A stretch of 31,901 nt of DNA, taken from positions 1-31,901 of the forward strand of contig JAFZLQ010000057.1 of NCBI GenBank assembly GCA_017551425.1. The letters run 5' to 3'. The notes beneath the pieces are model-generated. The model was not told the DNA's origin. It did no database searches and worked only from the letters and a program-made list of their open reading frames with translations. The position numbers were made by a program, and so were the translations under genes. Positions 7,134 through 14,642 of the stretch are shown here, one piece after another (position 1 is the first letter of the stretch; the number at the start of each line of letters is the position of its first letter). The stretch comes from Bacteroidales bacterium (GTDB lineage: Bacteria; Bacteroidota; Bacteroidia; Bacteroidales; UBA932).

Positions 7134-9251
7134 CTATTCGTCAATCGGGATGTAGCGGTAGCCGCTCTTCTCCACTATGTCTTTTGCCATAGGGGCGGGA
7201 ACCGCCTCGTAGTGGTTGAAAGACATAGTGCTGGAAGCGCGTCCGGAAGACAGCGTGCGGAGCACGGTGACGTATCCGAACTGCTCTGCCAGGGGAACGA
7301 AGGCCTTGATTATGCGGACTCCGCCGGTGGTGGTGTCCATTGCGGTAATCTGGCCGCGGCGGCGGTTGAGGTCGCCGACAATTTCTCCCATATATTCCTC
7401 GGGTGTAACCACCTCAAGGTCCATAATGGGCTCGAGAAGGATGGGCTTGCATTTGCGGTAGGCGTTGCGGAACGCCATCCTGGCTGCAATCTCGAATGAC
7501 AATTGATCAGAATCGACCGGATGATAAGAACCGTCCAGCAGGGTGACCTTGAGAGACTGTACCTCGTAGCCCGCAAGAACGCCGTTCAGCATTGCGGACT
7601 CGAAGCCCTTCTGTACGCTGGGTATGAACTCCTTGGGGACGTTGCCGCCCTTGACCTCGCTGATGAACTGAAGGCCGCTGACGCCCTCGTCCGCCGGACC
7701 TATCTCCACCAGGATATCCGCGAACTTGCCACGGCCGCCCGTCTGCTTCTTGAAGACCTCATGGTGCTGTACGCTTGCCGTGACGGCCTCTTTGTAGTTG
7801 ACGTGGGGTGCGCCCTGGTTGATTTCTACGCCGAATTCGCGGCGCAGACGGTCCACGATGATATCGAGGTGAAGTTCGCCCATTCCGCTGATGACGGTCT
7901 GGCCGGTCTCGCTGTCGGACTTGACGGAGAACGTGGGGTCCTCCTCCGCGAGCTTGGACAGTGCGACTCCGAGCTTGTCGAGGTCGTTCTGGGTCTTGGG
8001 CTCTACGGCGATTCCGATGACGGGATCGGGGAAGGTCATGGACTCGAGGCTGTAGCGGTGATTCTCTGCACAGACGGTGTCGCCCGTGCGGAGATCCTTG
8101 AAGCCGACGGCTGCGCAGATGTCTCCGGCCTCCACGAAATCGATGGGATTCTGGTGGTTGGAGTGCATCTGGAACAGCCTCGACACCCTCTCTTTGCGGC
8201 CGCTGCGGGAATTCATCACGTAGCTGCCGGAATCGAGGTGGCCCGAGTATGCGCGGATGTAGGCGAGGCGGCCGACATACGGGTCCGTTGCAATCTTGAA
8301 CACAAGACCGCAGAACGGAGCCGTGGGGTCGGGCTCGAGGGTGAGAGTCTTGTCGATGGCCATATTGGTAACCTCGGTCGCACCCACGTCGAGCGGGGAG
8401 GGGAGGTAACGCATTACGGCGTCGAGCAGGAACTGCACGCCCTTGTTCTTGAAGGAGGAACCGCAGCAGGCGGGAACAATCTTCATGGAGATGGTGCCCT
8501 TGCGCAGAGCGGCTATGATTTCCTCCTCGGTGATGGTTGCGGGGTCGTCGAAGAACTTCTCCATCAAGGCGTCGTCGCAGTCTGCGGCGGTCTCGACGAG
8601 TTTTTCTCTCCACTCCTCGACCTCGTCCTGCATATCTGCGGGCACGGGACCGTAGGAATAGTTGACAAGTTCTTCGCTGGAGTTGTAGTAGATGGCTTTG
8701 CGGGAGATGAGGTCTACGATACCTTCGAAGTTCTCTTCTGCCCCGATGGGGAGGCATACGGGAACTGCGTTGGCTCCGAGCTTTTTGTGTATGTCTTCGA
8801 CGCAGGCGAGGAAGTCGGCTCCCACGCGGTCCATCTTATTGACGTACGCGAGCTTGGGAACGCCGTACTTGTCGGCCTGACGCCAGACCGTCTCGCTCTG
8901 TGGCTGCACGCGGCCCACCGCGCAGAATGTGGCGATGGTGCCGTCCAGCACGCGGAGCGAACGCTCTACCTCGACAGTGAAATCCACGTGACCCGGAGTG
9001 TCGATGAGGTTGATCTGATAGACGTTGGAATCATAGTGCCAGAATGCAGTGGTGGCAGCGGAAGTGATAGTGATACCCCTTTCCTGCTCCTGCACCATCC
9101 AGTCCATGGTTGCAGCGCCTTCGTGTACCTCGCCGATCTTGTGGGTCTTGCCGGTGTAGTAGAGGATACGCTCGGACGTAGTCGTCTTACCGGCATCGAT
9201 GTGAGCCATGATGCCGATATTACGCGTGAATCTGAGATCTCTCTTGGCCAT
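7134..9251 (-). CDS. fusA: Translation elongation factor G
   Basis: A 705-residue EF-G, the GTPase that drives translocation and, with RRF, ribosome recycling. All G motifs are visible: AHIDAGKTT (G1), RGITI (G2), DTPGH (G3) and NKMD (G4). They are followed by domain II ([20 protein letters not shown]), domain III ([15 protein letters not shown]), domain IV (with GGRGKFADI) and domain V ([29 protein letters not shown]). Length is normal. It lies in the str operon between rpsG (15 nt) and rpsJ (28 nt), the position of the housekeeping copy. Confidence 0.98.
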   Translation of the reverse strand: MAKRDLRFTRNIGIMAHIDAGKTTTSERILYYTGKTHKIGEVHEGAATMDWMVQEQERGITITSAATTAFWHYDSNVYQINLIDTPGHVDFTVEVERSLRVLDGTIATFCAVGRVQPQSETVWRQADKYGVPKLAYVNKMDRVGADFLACVEDIHKKLGANAVPVCLPIGAEENFEGIVDLISRKAIYYNSSEELVNYSYGPVPADMQDEVEEWREKLVETAADCDDALMEKFFDDPATITEEEIIAALRKGTISMKIVPACCGSSFKNKGVQFLLDAVMRYLPSPLDVGATEVTNMAIDKTLTLEPDPTAPFCGLVFKIATDPYVGRLAYIRAYSGHLDSGSYVMNSRSGRKERVSRLFQMHSNHQNPIDFVEAGDICAAVGFKDLRTGDTVCAENHRYSLESMTFPDPVIGIAVEPKTQNDLDKLGVALSKLAEEDPTFSVKSDSETGQTVISGMGELHLDIIVDRLRREFGVEINQGAPHVNYKEAVTASVQHHEVFKKQTGGRGKFADILVEIGPADEGVSGLQFISEVKGGNVPKEFIPSVQKGFESAMLNGVLAGYEVQSLKVTLLDGSYHPVDSDQLSFEIAARMAFRNAYRKCKPILLEPIMDLEVVTPEEYMGEIVGDLNRRRGQITAMDTTTGGVRIIKAFVPLAEQFGYVTVLRTLSSGRASSTMSFNHYEAVPAPMAKDIVEKSGYRYIPIDE

Positions 9252-9266
9252 CCGGACGGAACTTGA

Positions 9267-9743
9267 TTAAAAGCGGAAGTGGGCGAATGCCTTGTTGGCT
9301 TCTGCCATCCTGTGCATATCTTCCTTACGCTTGAAGGCGCCGCCTTCGTTGTTGTAAGCTGCGATGATTTCTGCACAGAGTTTTTCTGCCATGGAGCGGC
9401 CGGAACGCTTGCGGGCGAAGTTGATCATATTCTTCATCGAGACCGAAATCTTCCTTTCCGGGCGCATCTCCGTGGGTACCTGGAAGTTGGCACCACCGAT
9501 ACGGCGACTCTTAACCTCAATCTGAGGGGTCACGTTCTCGAGAGCCTTCCTCCAAATATCGAGAGGAGCCTTGTCAGAATCTTTCATCTTCTCGCCTACC
9601 AAATCAATGGCATCGTAAAAAATAGAATACGCGATACTCTTCTTCCCCTGCAACATAAGGTTGTTCACGAAACGGGTAACCATCGTGTCGTGGAACTTAG
9701 GATCAGGAAGTAGAATCCTCTTCTTAGGCTTTGACTTTCTCAT
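9267..9743 (-). CDS. rpsG: 30S ribosomal protein S7
   Basis: A 158-residue S7, a primary 16S rRNA binder that organises the 30S head. [19 protein letters not shown] and [18 protein letters not shown] match Bacteroidota S7; [18 protein letters not shown] is the conserved beta-hairpin. It lies 30 nt downstream of rpsL and 15 nt upstream of fusA, as in the usual str operon. The short rpsL-rpsG gap leaves no room for an E. coli-like S7 autoregulatory site. Confidence 0.98.
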   Translation of the reverse strand: MRKSKPKKRILLPDPKFHDTMVTRFVNNLMLQGKKSIAYSIFYDAIDLVGEKMKDSDKAPLDIWRKALENVTPQIEVKSRRIGGANFQVPTEMRPERKISVSMKNMINFARKRSGRSMAEKLCAEIIAAYNNEGGAFKRKEDMHRMAEANKAFAHFRF

Positions 9744-9773
9744 TTTTGTAATGATTTTGTAACACGTCGCGGA

Positions 9774-10148
9774 CTACTTCTTGGGCCTCTTGGCACCATA
9801 GAGAGAACGGGACTGGGTCCTACCCTCTACGCCAGCGGTATCCAAAGCGCCACGAAGGATGTGGTAACGTACACCCGGAAGGTCCTTCACACGGCCTCCG
9901 CGAACGAGCACGATGGAGTGCTCCTGGAGGTTGTGACCCTCGCCGGGGATGTAGGCATTGACCTCTTTGGCGTTCGTGAGACGTACACGGGCAACCTTAC
10001 GCATTGCTGAGTTAGGTTTCTTAGGGGTGGTTGTGTAAACCCTAAGGCATACGCCACGCTTCTGAGGACAAGCATCCAACGCGCGAGACTTGCTCTTTAC
10101 TTCGACAGACTCGCGTCCTTTGCGGACCAATTGTTGAATTGTGGGCAT
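9774..10148 (-). CDS. rpsL: 30S ribosomal protein S12
   Basis: A 124-residue S12 of standard length, forming part of the decoding centre. [37 protein letters not shown] and [14 protein letters not shown] are all present. The lysines corresponding to E. coli K42/K43 and K87/K88 positions are unchanged (PKKPN, RVKDLPG), the wild-type streptomycin-sensitive arrangement. First gene of the operon rpsL-rpsG-fusA-rpsJ, with its own promoter at 10201-10230. Confidence 0.98.
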   Translation of the reverse strand: MPTIQQLVRKGRESVEVKSKSRALDACPQKRGVCLRVYTTTPKKPNSAMRKVARVRLTNAKEVNAYIPGEGHNLQEHSIVLVRGGRVKDLPGVRYHILRGALDTAGVEGRTQSRSLYGAKRPKK

Positions 10149-10174
10149 AAGTGTTTGTTAATAAATAAATTAAA

Positions 10175-10200
10175 CGGTCCCCTTCTTTCGAAAGGGACCG
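10175..10200 (-). terminator. Hairpin terminator of the upstream lipoprotein gene, overlapping the rpsL start site
   Basis: Arms CGGTCCC (10175-10181) and GGGACCG (10194-10200) form a 7-bp stem enclosing TTTCGAAA. On the minus strand the stem is followed by a T-rich tail (TTTAATTTATTTATT). A transcript from the lipoprotein gene at 10220 would form it; a transcript starting from the rpsL promoter would begin inside the first arm and probably not. Confidence 0.55.
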
Positions 10201-10230
10201 CAAAGATACGAAAAAATTCTTAATTGGCAA
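10201..10230 (-). promoter_or_regulatory. Promoter of the rpsL-rpsG-fusA-rpsJ operon
   Basis: On the minus strand TTG (10228-10230) is followed after exactly 19 nt by TATCTTTG (10201-10208), a full match to the Bacteroidota consensus. The -33 element lies inside the last codons of the upstream lipoprotein gene (end ALAN, stop at 10220-10222). Predicted start is about 10194-10197, giving a leader of roughly 45-50 nt before the rpsL ATG. Confidence 0.8.
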
Positions 10231-11869
10231 GCGCTGCGAACTCAATATCGCGCGCGGCGCGCTCGGCGAGGGCCGGATCTGCGGCCTTTGCGGCCTCCAG
10301 AAGCTCCTTCGCCTCGGCGGTCTGGCCCTTGCGTGCGGCGATCACCGCCTTGATGTATTTGGACCTTGCGCAGTCGCAGCCGAGGGCGGCGAGGGCGGCG
10401 TCGAGGTCTCCCGCAAGGATGTTGGCCACGGCGGCGTTGGCGCCCTTGAGGCCTGCGGCGTCTTTCTGCGCCAGCTCATAGTCTCCGCGGATTATGTCCA
10501 TGGCCACGCGGTTCTGGCGCGAGGCCTCGTTGTCGGCCTTCCAGAAGCACAGGTCGGCGGCCTGCCAGTCCGCATTGCGCATGGCAACGACTCCGGTGGC
10601 GTTGAGGGCGTCCGCATCGGGCTCCTTTATCTTGCTGAGATAGGCTCCGCCCAGCGAGGTGCGTCCTTCGTCGAGATAAAGCATGGCGAGGTTGTAGCGG
10701 GCTACATCGGAATTGAAGGTGTTGATGGCGTACTTGTAGAGCGTCTCCTTGCTCTCCACGGTCTGGGCGAGGGTGGCGAGATGCAGCACGCTCGGCTCGT
10801 CAAAACGGTCCAGGCCCTGCTCCTCGGCCCTTGCTATGAGCTCTTCATCGCTGTAGTTGCGCCATTCGGTGCTGGTGACCAGGCGGGCCTTGCGCAGCTC
10901 GGGGAACACCTTCTTGTTGATTTCCTGGTAGATCTGGGAGAGGTTCTTGATCTCGCTCTCGCGGACGGCCGGGTCGCTGTACATGGAGAGGACGCGGAGG
11001 ATGAGGTCCTTGTCCTGGATGTTTGACTTTGCCACAGCCTCGCGGAAGCCTTCCCAGTCCTGGCCTGCGCTCTGCACCTCGACACCGGACAGCTCCAGGC
11101 CGCTGGAAACCTTGTCCCAGGCCTGCTCGGCGGTGCCGGCGCGCTTGTCGGAGAGCTTGTCGTTGTAGTCCTTGCCGCCTTCAGGAGAAGTGTAAGCCAC
11201 TATCTTGGTGTCCTTTATGGTGGTGCGCTCGTCAGTCTGCAGGTACTCCAGGGAATTCTTGTAGTTGACCATGGAGTTGGTCTCGAACTGGTCTTTGTTC
11301 ACTTTGTCCGACCCCACGTCGTAGAGGATGCGGCCCTCGGTGGTGCGCTCGAGCACGGGCTCGTAGCCGTCGGGCTTCACGGAATACACGCCGCCGAGCT
11401 TTGCAAGCTGGTATGTGGCGATGCAGCCGTCGGCCACCTTGATGGGCGCCACTTCATAGGTCTTGCCCTTGTGGCGGATGGTGGCGCGCAGCTCGAGGCG
11501 GGCCTTCTCGCAACCGGGAACGTATTTGTAGCTGAGGGGTTCGGTATAGGTGCCGCCCTTCCTGGAAACGGGCTTGTAATTGTCCTTGACCTTGTCTCCC
11601 TGGTACTGCAGGAGACGTCCGGTCTGCTCCCCGCCCTCATAAACCAGCACCGGAACCACGTCCATGGTGGCATTGGGATCGAAGTATCCCTTGGGGCAGG
11701 TGACGGTCACGGCGGCTTCTATCTTGCCGGCCTTGATCTCCAGGACCTCGGGGGTGCAGCTGATGGCGACGTCCTTTGCCATCTGCATCTGTTCGAGCCT
11801 CGACTTGGCGCAGGAGACCGTCATGAGAAGTAATGCCGCGAATGCGGCCAGGCTTGCAGTTCTTTTCAT
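10220..11869 (-). CDS. OmpA-like/TPR-like outer-envelope lipoprotein
   Basis: A 549-residue lipoprotein: MKRTASLAAFAALLLMTVSC gives lipobox TVSC (Cys20). Residues 20-170 are beta-rich (AISCTPEVLEIKAGKIEAAV, VPVLVYEGGEQTG). Residues about 219-253 (KDTKIVAYTSPEGGKDYNDK, then LSDKRA) look like the core of an OmpA-type peptidoglycan-binding fold. From about 340 to the end come alanine-rich helical pairs of TPR type (RYNLAMLYLDEG, LNATGVVAMRNADWQAADLC). Bacteroidales carry a conserved lipoprotein of this layout; its exact role is not known to me, and cell-envelope anchoring is inferred. I chose the ATG at 11867-11869 because it gives the signal peptide. It has its own promoter (minus-strand -7 box at 11901-11908). 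Confidence 0.8.
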   Translation of the reverse strand: MKRTASLAAFAALLLMTVSCAKSRLEQMQMAKDVAISCTPEVLEIKAGKIEAAVTVTCPKGYFDPNATMDVVPVLVYEGGEQTGRLLQYQGDKVKDNYKPVSRKGGTYTEPLSYKYVPGCEKARLELRATIRHKGKTYEVAPIKVADGCIATYQLAKLGGVYSVKPDGYEPVLERTTEGRILYDVGSDKVNKDQFETNSMVNYKNSLEYLQTDERTTIKDTKIVAYTSPEGGKDYNDKLSDKRAGTAEQAWDKVSSGLELSGVEVQSAGQDWEGFREAVAKSNIQDKDLILRVLSMYSDPAVRESEIKNLSQIYQEINKKVFPELRKARLVTSTEWRNYSDEELIARAEEQGLDRFDEPSVLHLATLAQTVESKETLYKYAINTFNSDVARYNLAMLYLDEGRTSLGGAYLSKIKEPDADALNATGVVAMRNADWQAADLCFWKADNEASRQNRVAMDIIRGDYELAQKDAAGLKGANAAVANILAGDLDAALAALGCDCARSKYIKAVIAARKGQTAEAKELLEAAKAADPALAERAARDIEFAALAN

Positions 11870-11898
11870 ATTTATATACAAATGTTGTATGCCAGAAA

Positions 11899-11928
11899 TG
11901 CAAAGATAAGTTTTTTTCATAACTTTGC
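11899..11928. promoter_or_regulatory. Divergent promoter cassette, 30 nt, also present at 31562-31591
   Basis: CAAAGATA at 11901-11908 is a minus-strand -7 box TATCTTTG for the lipoprotein gene; TAACTTTG at 11920-11927 is the plus-strand -7 box for the sigma-54 activator gene, whose ATG at 11935 lies 7 nt further on (leaderless or nearly so). The boxes are 11 nt apart around a run of seven T. Read on the minus strand the whole 30 nt is identical to 31562-31591. Confidence 0.7.
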
Positions 11929-11934
11929 ACAGTC

Positions 11935-13122
11935 ATGGACTCACAAGAGCTTCAAATACTCAAGAACCGCTACGATATCATCGGTGCGGACCCGGCGCTC
12001 ACCCGGGCCCTGGACACCGCCGTCGCCATCGCCCCCACGGACCTGACCGTCCTCATTGAAGGCGAGAGCGGCACCGGAAAGGAGAATATCCCCAGAATCA
12101 TACATCAGTACAGCCGCCGCAAGAACGGCAAATTCCTGGCCGTCAACTGCGGGGCCATCCCGGAAGGGACCATCAACGCAGAGCTCTTCGGGCACGAGAA
12201 AGGCGCCTTCACCGGGGCCGTGGGCGAGCGCAAGGGCTACTTCGAGGAGGCCGACGGCGGCACCCTCTTCCTGGACGAGATAGGCGAGCTGCCCAAGGAG
12301 ACGCAGGCCATGCTGCTGCGCGTGCTCCAGAACGGGGAATTCCTGAAAGTCGGCTCCTCCAAGGTGGAGAAGACCGACGTGCGCATCATCTGCGCCACCA
12401 ACGTCAACCTGTCGTACGCAGTCGCCACCGGCAAGTTCAGGCAGGACCTGTACTACCGTATCAACTCCATCCAGATAAAGATGCCGCCCCTGCGGGAGCG
12501 CAAGAGCGACATTTACCTGCTGTTCCGCAAGTTCTCCTCCGACTTCGCCCAGAAGTACGGCAGCTGCCGCGTCTCGCTCGACCTCGAGGCCATCTCGCTG
12601 CTGTCGGCGTACCGCTGGCCGGGCAACATCCGCCAGCTAAAGAACGTTGCGGAGACCATCACCGCCATCGAGAGCCGTCCTGCCCGCCAGGGAGCGGACA
12701 AGATAGAGCTCGGCGCCTCCGTAATCCGCAAATACCTGCCGGACGAGCAGGATTCGCTGCTGCCGGCGCAGGCCTCGTCGGAAGGCCCCCGCAGCCCGTT
12801 CTCAGACCAGGACAAGCAGATGATAGTCAAGGCGATACTCGATCTCAAGCAGGAGGTCGACGAGCTTCGGGCGCAGGTGAATTCCGGTGCCGCCCCGGCC
12901 GCCAGGCACGTCATCGAGCCGCATATCGACGAGCCCGAGGAGCAGTCGTTCGAAGAGGCTCCGGAGCCCCAGCACGAGGTGAGCATACGCCAGATGGGGG
13001 ACGAGGCCATAGAGCGCGCGCTCGCCCGCCACGGCGGCAAGGTCGGCCCGGCCGCAAAGGAGCTCGGCATATCGGAGCGCACCATCTACCGCAAACTCGC
13101 AGAAAAGAAGAACAAAGGATGA
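11935..13122 (+). CDS. Sigma-54-dependent transcriptional activator (AAA+, Fis-type HTH) without receiver domain
   Basis: A 395-residue enhancer-binding protein that would remodel RNA polymerase-sigma54. The AAA+ domain starts almost at the N-terminus: Walker A GESGTGKE (43-50), the sigma54-contacting loop GAFTGA (90-95), Walker B GGTLFLDE (108-115), then FRQDLYYRI and YRWPGNIRQLKN. A linker with a predicted coil (DLKQEVDELRAQVN) leads to a C-terminal Fis-type helix-turn-helix (GPAAKELGISERTIYRKLAE). There is no N-terminal receiver, GAF or PAS domain, so activity may be constitutive or set by partners. It overlaps lptE by ATGA (13119-13122); this activator-LptE-SecG order is common in Bacteroidales. 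Its targets cannot be read from the window. Confidence 0.93.
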   Translation: MDSQELQILKNRYDIIGADPALTRALDTAVAIAPTDLTVLIEGESGTGKENIPRIIHQYSRRKNGKFLAVNCGAIPEGTINAELFGHEKGAFTGAVGERKGYFEEADGGTLFLDEIGELPKETQAMLLRVLQNGEFLKVGSSKVEKTDVRIICATNVNLSYAVATGKFRQDLYYRINSIQIKMPPLRERKSDIYLLFRKFSSDFAQKYGSCRVSLDLEAISLLSAYRWPGNIRQLKNVAETITAIESRPARQGADKIELGASVIRKYLPDEQDSLLPAQASSEGPRSPFSDQDKQMIVKAILDLKQEVDELRAQVNSGAAPAARHVIEPHIDEPEEQSFEEAPEPQHEVSIRQMGDEAIERALARHGGKVGPAAKELGISERTIYRKLAEKKNKG

Positions 13123-13619
13123 AAAGGCTCGTTCCACTGCTGCTCGCCCTGGCGCTGACCTCCGGCTGCAAAATATCGTATTCGTTCTCCGGGACTTCCA
13201 TCCAGGCGGACGTCAACACCATCACCATCAATTATATAGAGTACCGGGCGCCCCGCGTCAATCCGTCCCTCAGCAACGACCTCACCGAGGCCATCCGCAA
13301 CCAGTTCCGCCGCATGACGCGCCTGGAGCAGGTCGATATGGACGGCGACATGGAGATCTCCGGCCAGATTACGGGGTACGAAGTCAGCACGGCGGCGGTC
13401 ACCGCCAACGAAGTCGCGGCCCGCAACAAGCTGACCGTCACCGTAAAGATACAGTTCACAGACAAGAAGCACCACGAGGAAGACTTCGACAAGAGCTTCT
13501 CCGCATTCTCCGAATACGACTCAACCAACACCCTGGACGCAGTGGAAAACGACCTGTGCCAGGAAATCATAGAAAAACTTGTTGAAGACATCTTCAACGC
13601 CTCAGTCGCGCAATGGTAG
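13119..13619 (+). CDS. lptE: LptE-like LPS-assembly lipoprotein
   Basis: A 166-residue lipoprotein: MKRLVPLLLALALTSGC (Cys17), then KISYSFSGTSI, the typical opening of Bacteroidota LptE. The following part (NTITINYIEYRAPRVNPSLS, LTEAIRNQFRRMTRLEQVD, then EISGQITGYEV) fits the LptE fold, which plugs the LptD barrel that inserts lipopolysaccharide into the outer membrane. LptD is not in the window. The start overlaps the sigma-54 activator gene by 4 nt, and the end overlaps the next gene by 7 nt. Confidence 0.88.
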   Translation: MKRLVPLLLALALTSGCKISYSFSGTSIQADVNTITINYIEYRAPRVNPSLSNDLTEAIRNQFRRMTRLEQVDMDGDMEISGQITGYEVSTAAVTANEVAARNKLTVTVKIQFTDKKHHEEDFDKSFSAFSEYDSTNTLDAVENDLCQEIIEKLVEDIFNASVAQW

Positions 13620-14209
13620 GAAACGTGATGAACATACACCGCCTCAACCTGGAGGAGCTCATGGGCGTCATCGGCATCTATCCGTGGTACGCCGGAGCCC
13701 GCGTGGAACTGTGCGCCCGCATGGCCCGCGCCGGTTCCCTGAGCGACAGCCAGATTTCCCAGGCGGCGTTGTATGTCTGGTCCAGGCGCGTCCTGTCCGA
13801 GCTCGCCCGCAGGGCGGGAGACTACTCGGACGCCGAGGTGGGCAAGCTGCTGCAGGGTGCAGCCGGGCCTGCGGAGCAGCCCGCGGAAGAACCCAGGGAA
13901 GAGACGCCGCAGGAATTCGCAAGACGCATTTTCGTGGTCGGAGGGGATTATTTCACCACCTCCCAGTACAAGGCCGTGCGGCGCGACGACGACAACATCT
14001 TCTCTTCTTTCGCCTCGTCCGACAGGGAGGTTTCGCCGGAGGCTTTTTCCGAAGAAGGCTTCGATTTCTGCACCGAGACGCTCGCCCAAATCTATGCAGA
14101 ACAGGGATATAACGAGCAGGCAAAGCAAATTTATTCCAAACTAAGTTTGCGATATCCGGAAAAAAGTGTTTACTTTGCAGCCCTTATTGAAAAATTAGAC
14201 AAAAATTGA
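13613..14209 (+). CDS. Conserved LptE-SecG neighbour with C-terminal TPR-like helices
   Basis: A 198-residue protein of unknown function, without signal peptide. The N-terminal half is helical (LMGVIGIYPWYAGARVELCA, LSELARRAGDYSDAEV), followed by an acidic, proline-rich linker (PAEQPAEEPREETPQEF). The C-terminus has a single tetratricopeptide-like helix pair (ETLAQIYAEQGYNEQAKQIY, LSLRYPEKSVYF). Its place between lptE (7-nt overlap) and secG (1-nt gap) is strong evidence of a real gene and suggests envelope assembly. The start could also be ATG 13628 (MNIHRLNLEEL), which would avoid the overlap. Confidence 0.8.
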   Translation: MVGNVMNIHRLNLEELMGVIGIYPWYAGARVELCARMARAGSLSDSQISQAALYVWSRRVLSELARRAGDYSDAEVGKLLQGAAGPAEQPAEEPREETPQEFARRIFVVGGDYFTTSQYKAVRRDDDNIFSSFASSDREVSPEAFSEEGFDFCTETLAQIYAEQGYNEQAKQIYSKLSLRYPEKSVYFAALIEKLDKN

Positions 14210-14210
14210 T

Positions 14211-14561
14211 ATGAACACCTTATTCACCATCTTGACCGTGCTCATCGTTCTCGCAGCGATCCTGCTCATCGCAGTCGTATTGCTCCAGAACGGAAAGGGC
14301 CAGGGAATGGCCAGCAACTTCGTCGCCGGCAACCAGACCTTCGGTGTCCGCCAGACCGCAGACATCCTTGAGAAGATCACCTGGGGCCTCGTGGGATTCA
14401 TCATCGTAATCTCCATCGTGGCTTCCTTCACTACCGGAACTTCCGGCACCGGCATCGACGTGACCGACCGCCTCGAGAACGTCGCCACCGACGAGCAGCC
14501 CGCATTCCCCACCGCTCCCATCGAGCAGGAGGCACCCAGCACGGAGGTTCCCGCAGAGTAA
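14211..14561 (+). CDS. secG: Preprotein translocase subunit SecG
   Basis: A 116-residue SecG, accessory membrane subunit of the SecYEG channel. It has two transmembrane helices (LFTILTVLIVLAAILLIAVV and WGLVGFIIVISIVASF) joined by the conserved cytoplasmic loop LLQNGKGQGMASNF. The C-terminal tail is acidic and proline-rich, as usual in Bacteroidota. Last gene of the four-gene operon starting at 11935. Confidence 0.95.
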   Translation: MNTLFTILTVLIVLAAILLIAVVLLQNGKGQGMASNFVAGNQTFGVRQTADILEKITWGLVGFIIVISIVASFTTGTSGTGIDVTDRLENVATDEQPAFPTAPIEQEAPSTEVPAE

Positions 14562-14574
14562 CGGCGCGAACCGC

Positions 14575-14597
14575 AGGCCCGCGCACCGCGGGCCTTT
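14575..14597 (+). terminator. Hairpin after secG
   Basis: Nine-base-pair GC-rich stem AGGCCCGCG (14575-14583) / CGCGGGCCT (14587-14595) with a 3-nt loop CAC, followed by TTT only. The position 14 nt after the secG stop supports a terminator, although the T-run is short. Confidence 0.65.
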
Positions 14598-14638
14598 AAG
14601 CTTAACGGCCGAGCGATAAACGCCCGGCCGTTAAGCTT
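14598..14638. repeat. Long perfect inverted repeat between convergent genes
   Basis: Arms AAGCTTAACGGCCG (14598-14611) and CGGCCGTTAAGCTT (14625-14638) are perfect 14-bp complements. After one mismatch the stem continues with GCG/CGC, closing on the loop ATAAA. It lies 4 nt from the stop of the GH144-like gene. A two-way terminator is plausible, but no T-run follows on either side. Confidence 0.75.
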
Positions 14639-14642
14639 GCTA

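Noticed and set aside
7503..9266. 587-codon plus-strand ORF antisense to fusA
   Set aside because: A shadow frame of a highly biased, GC-rich gene; the translation has no recognisable domain and fusA is certain.
11700..14600. Sigma-54 (-24/-12, TGGCAC-N5-TTGC) promoters near the sigma-54 activator
   Set aside because: I scanned upstream regions in the window by eye and found no convincing GG-N10-GC match.
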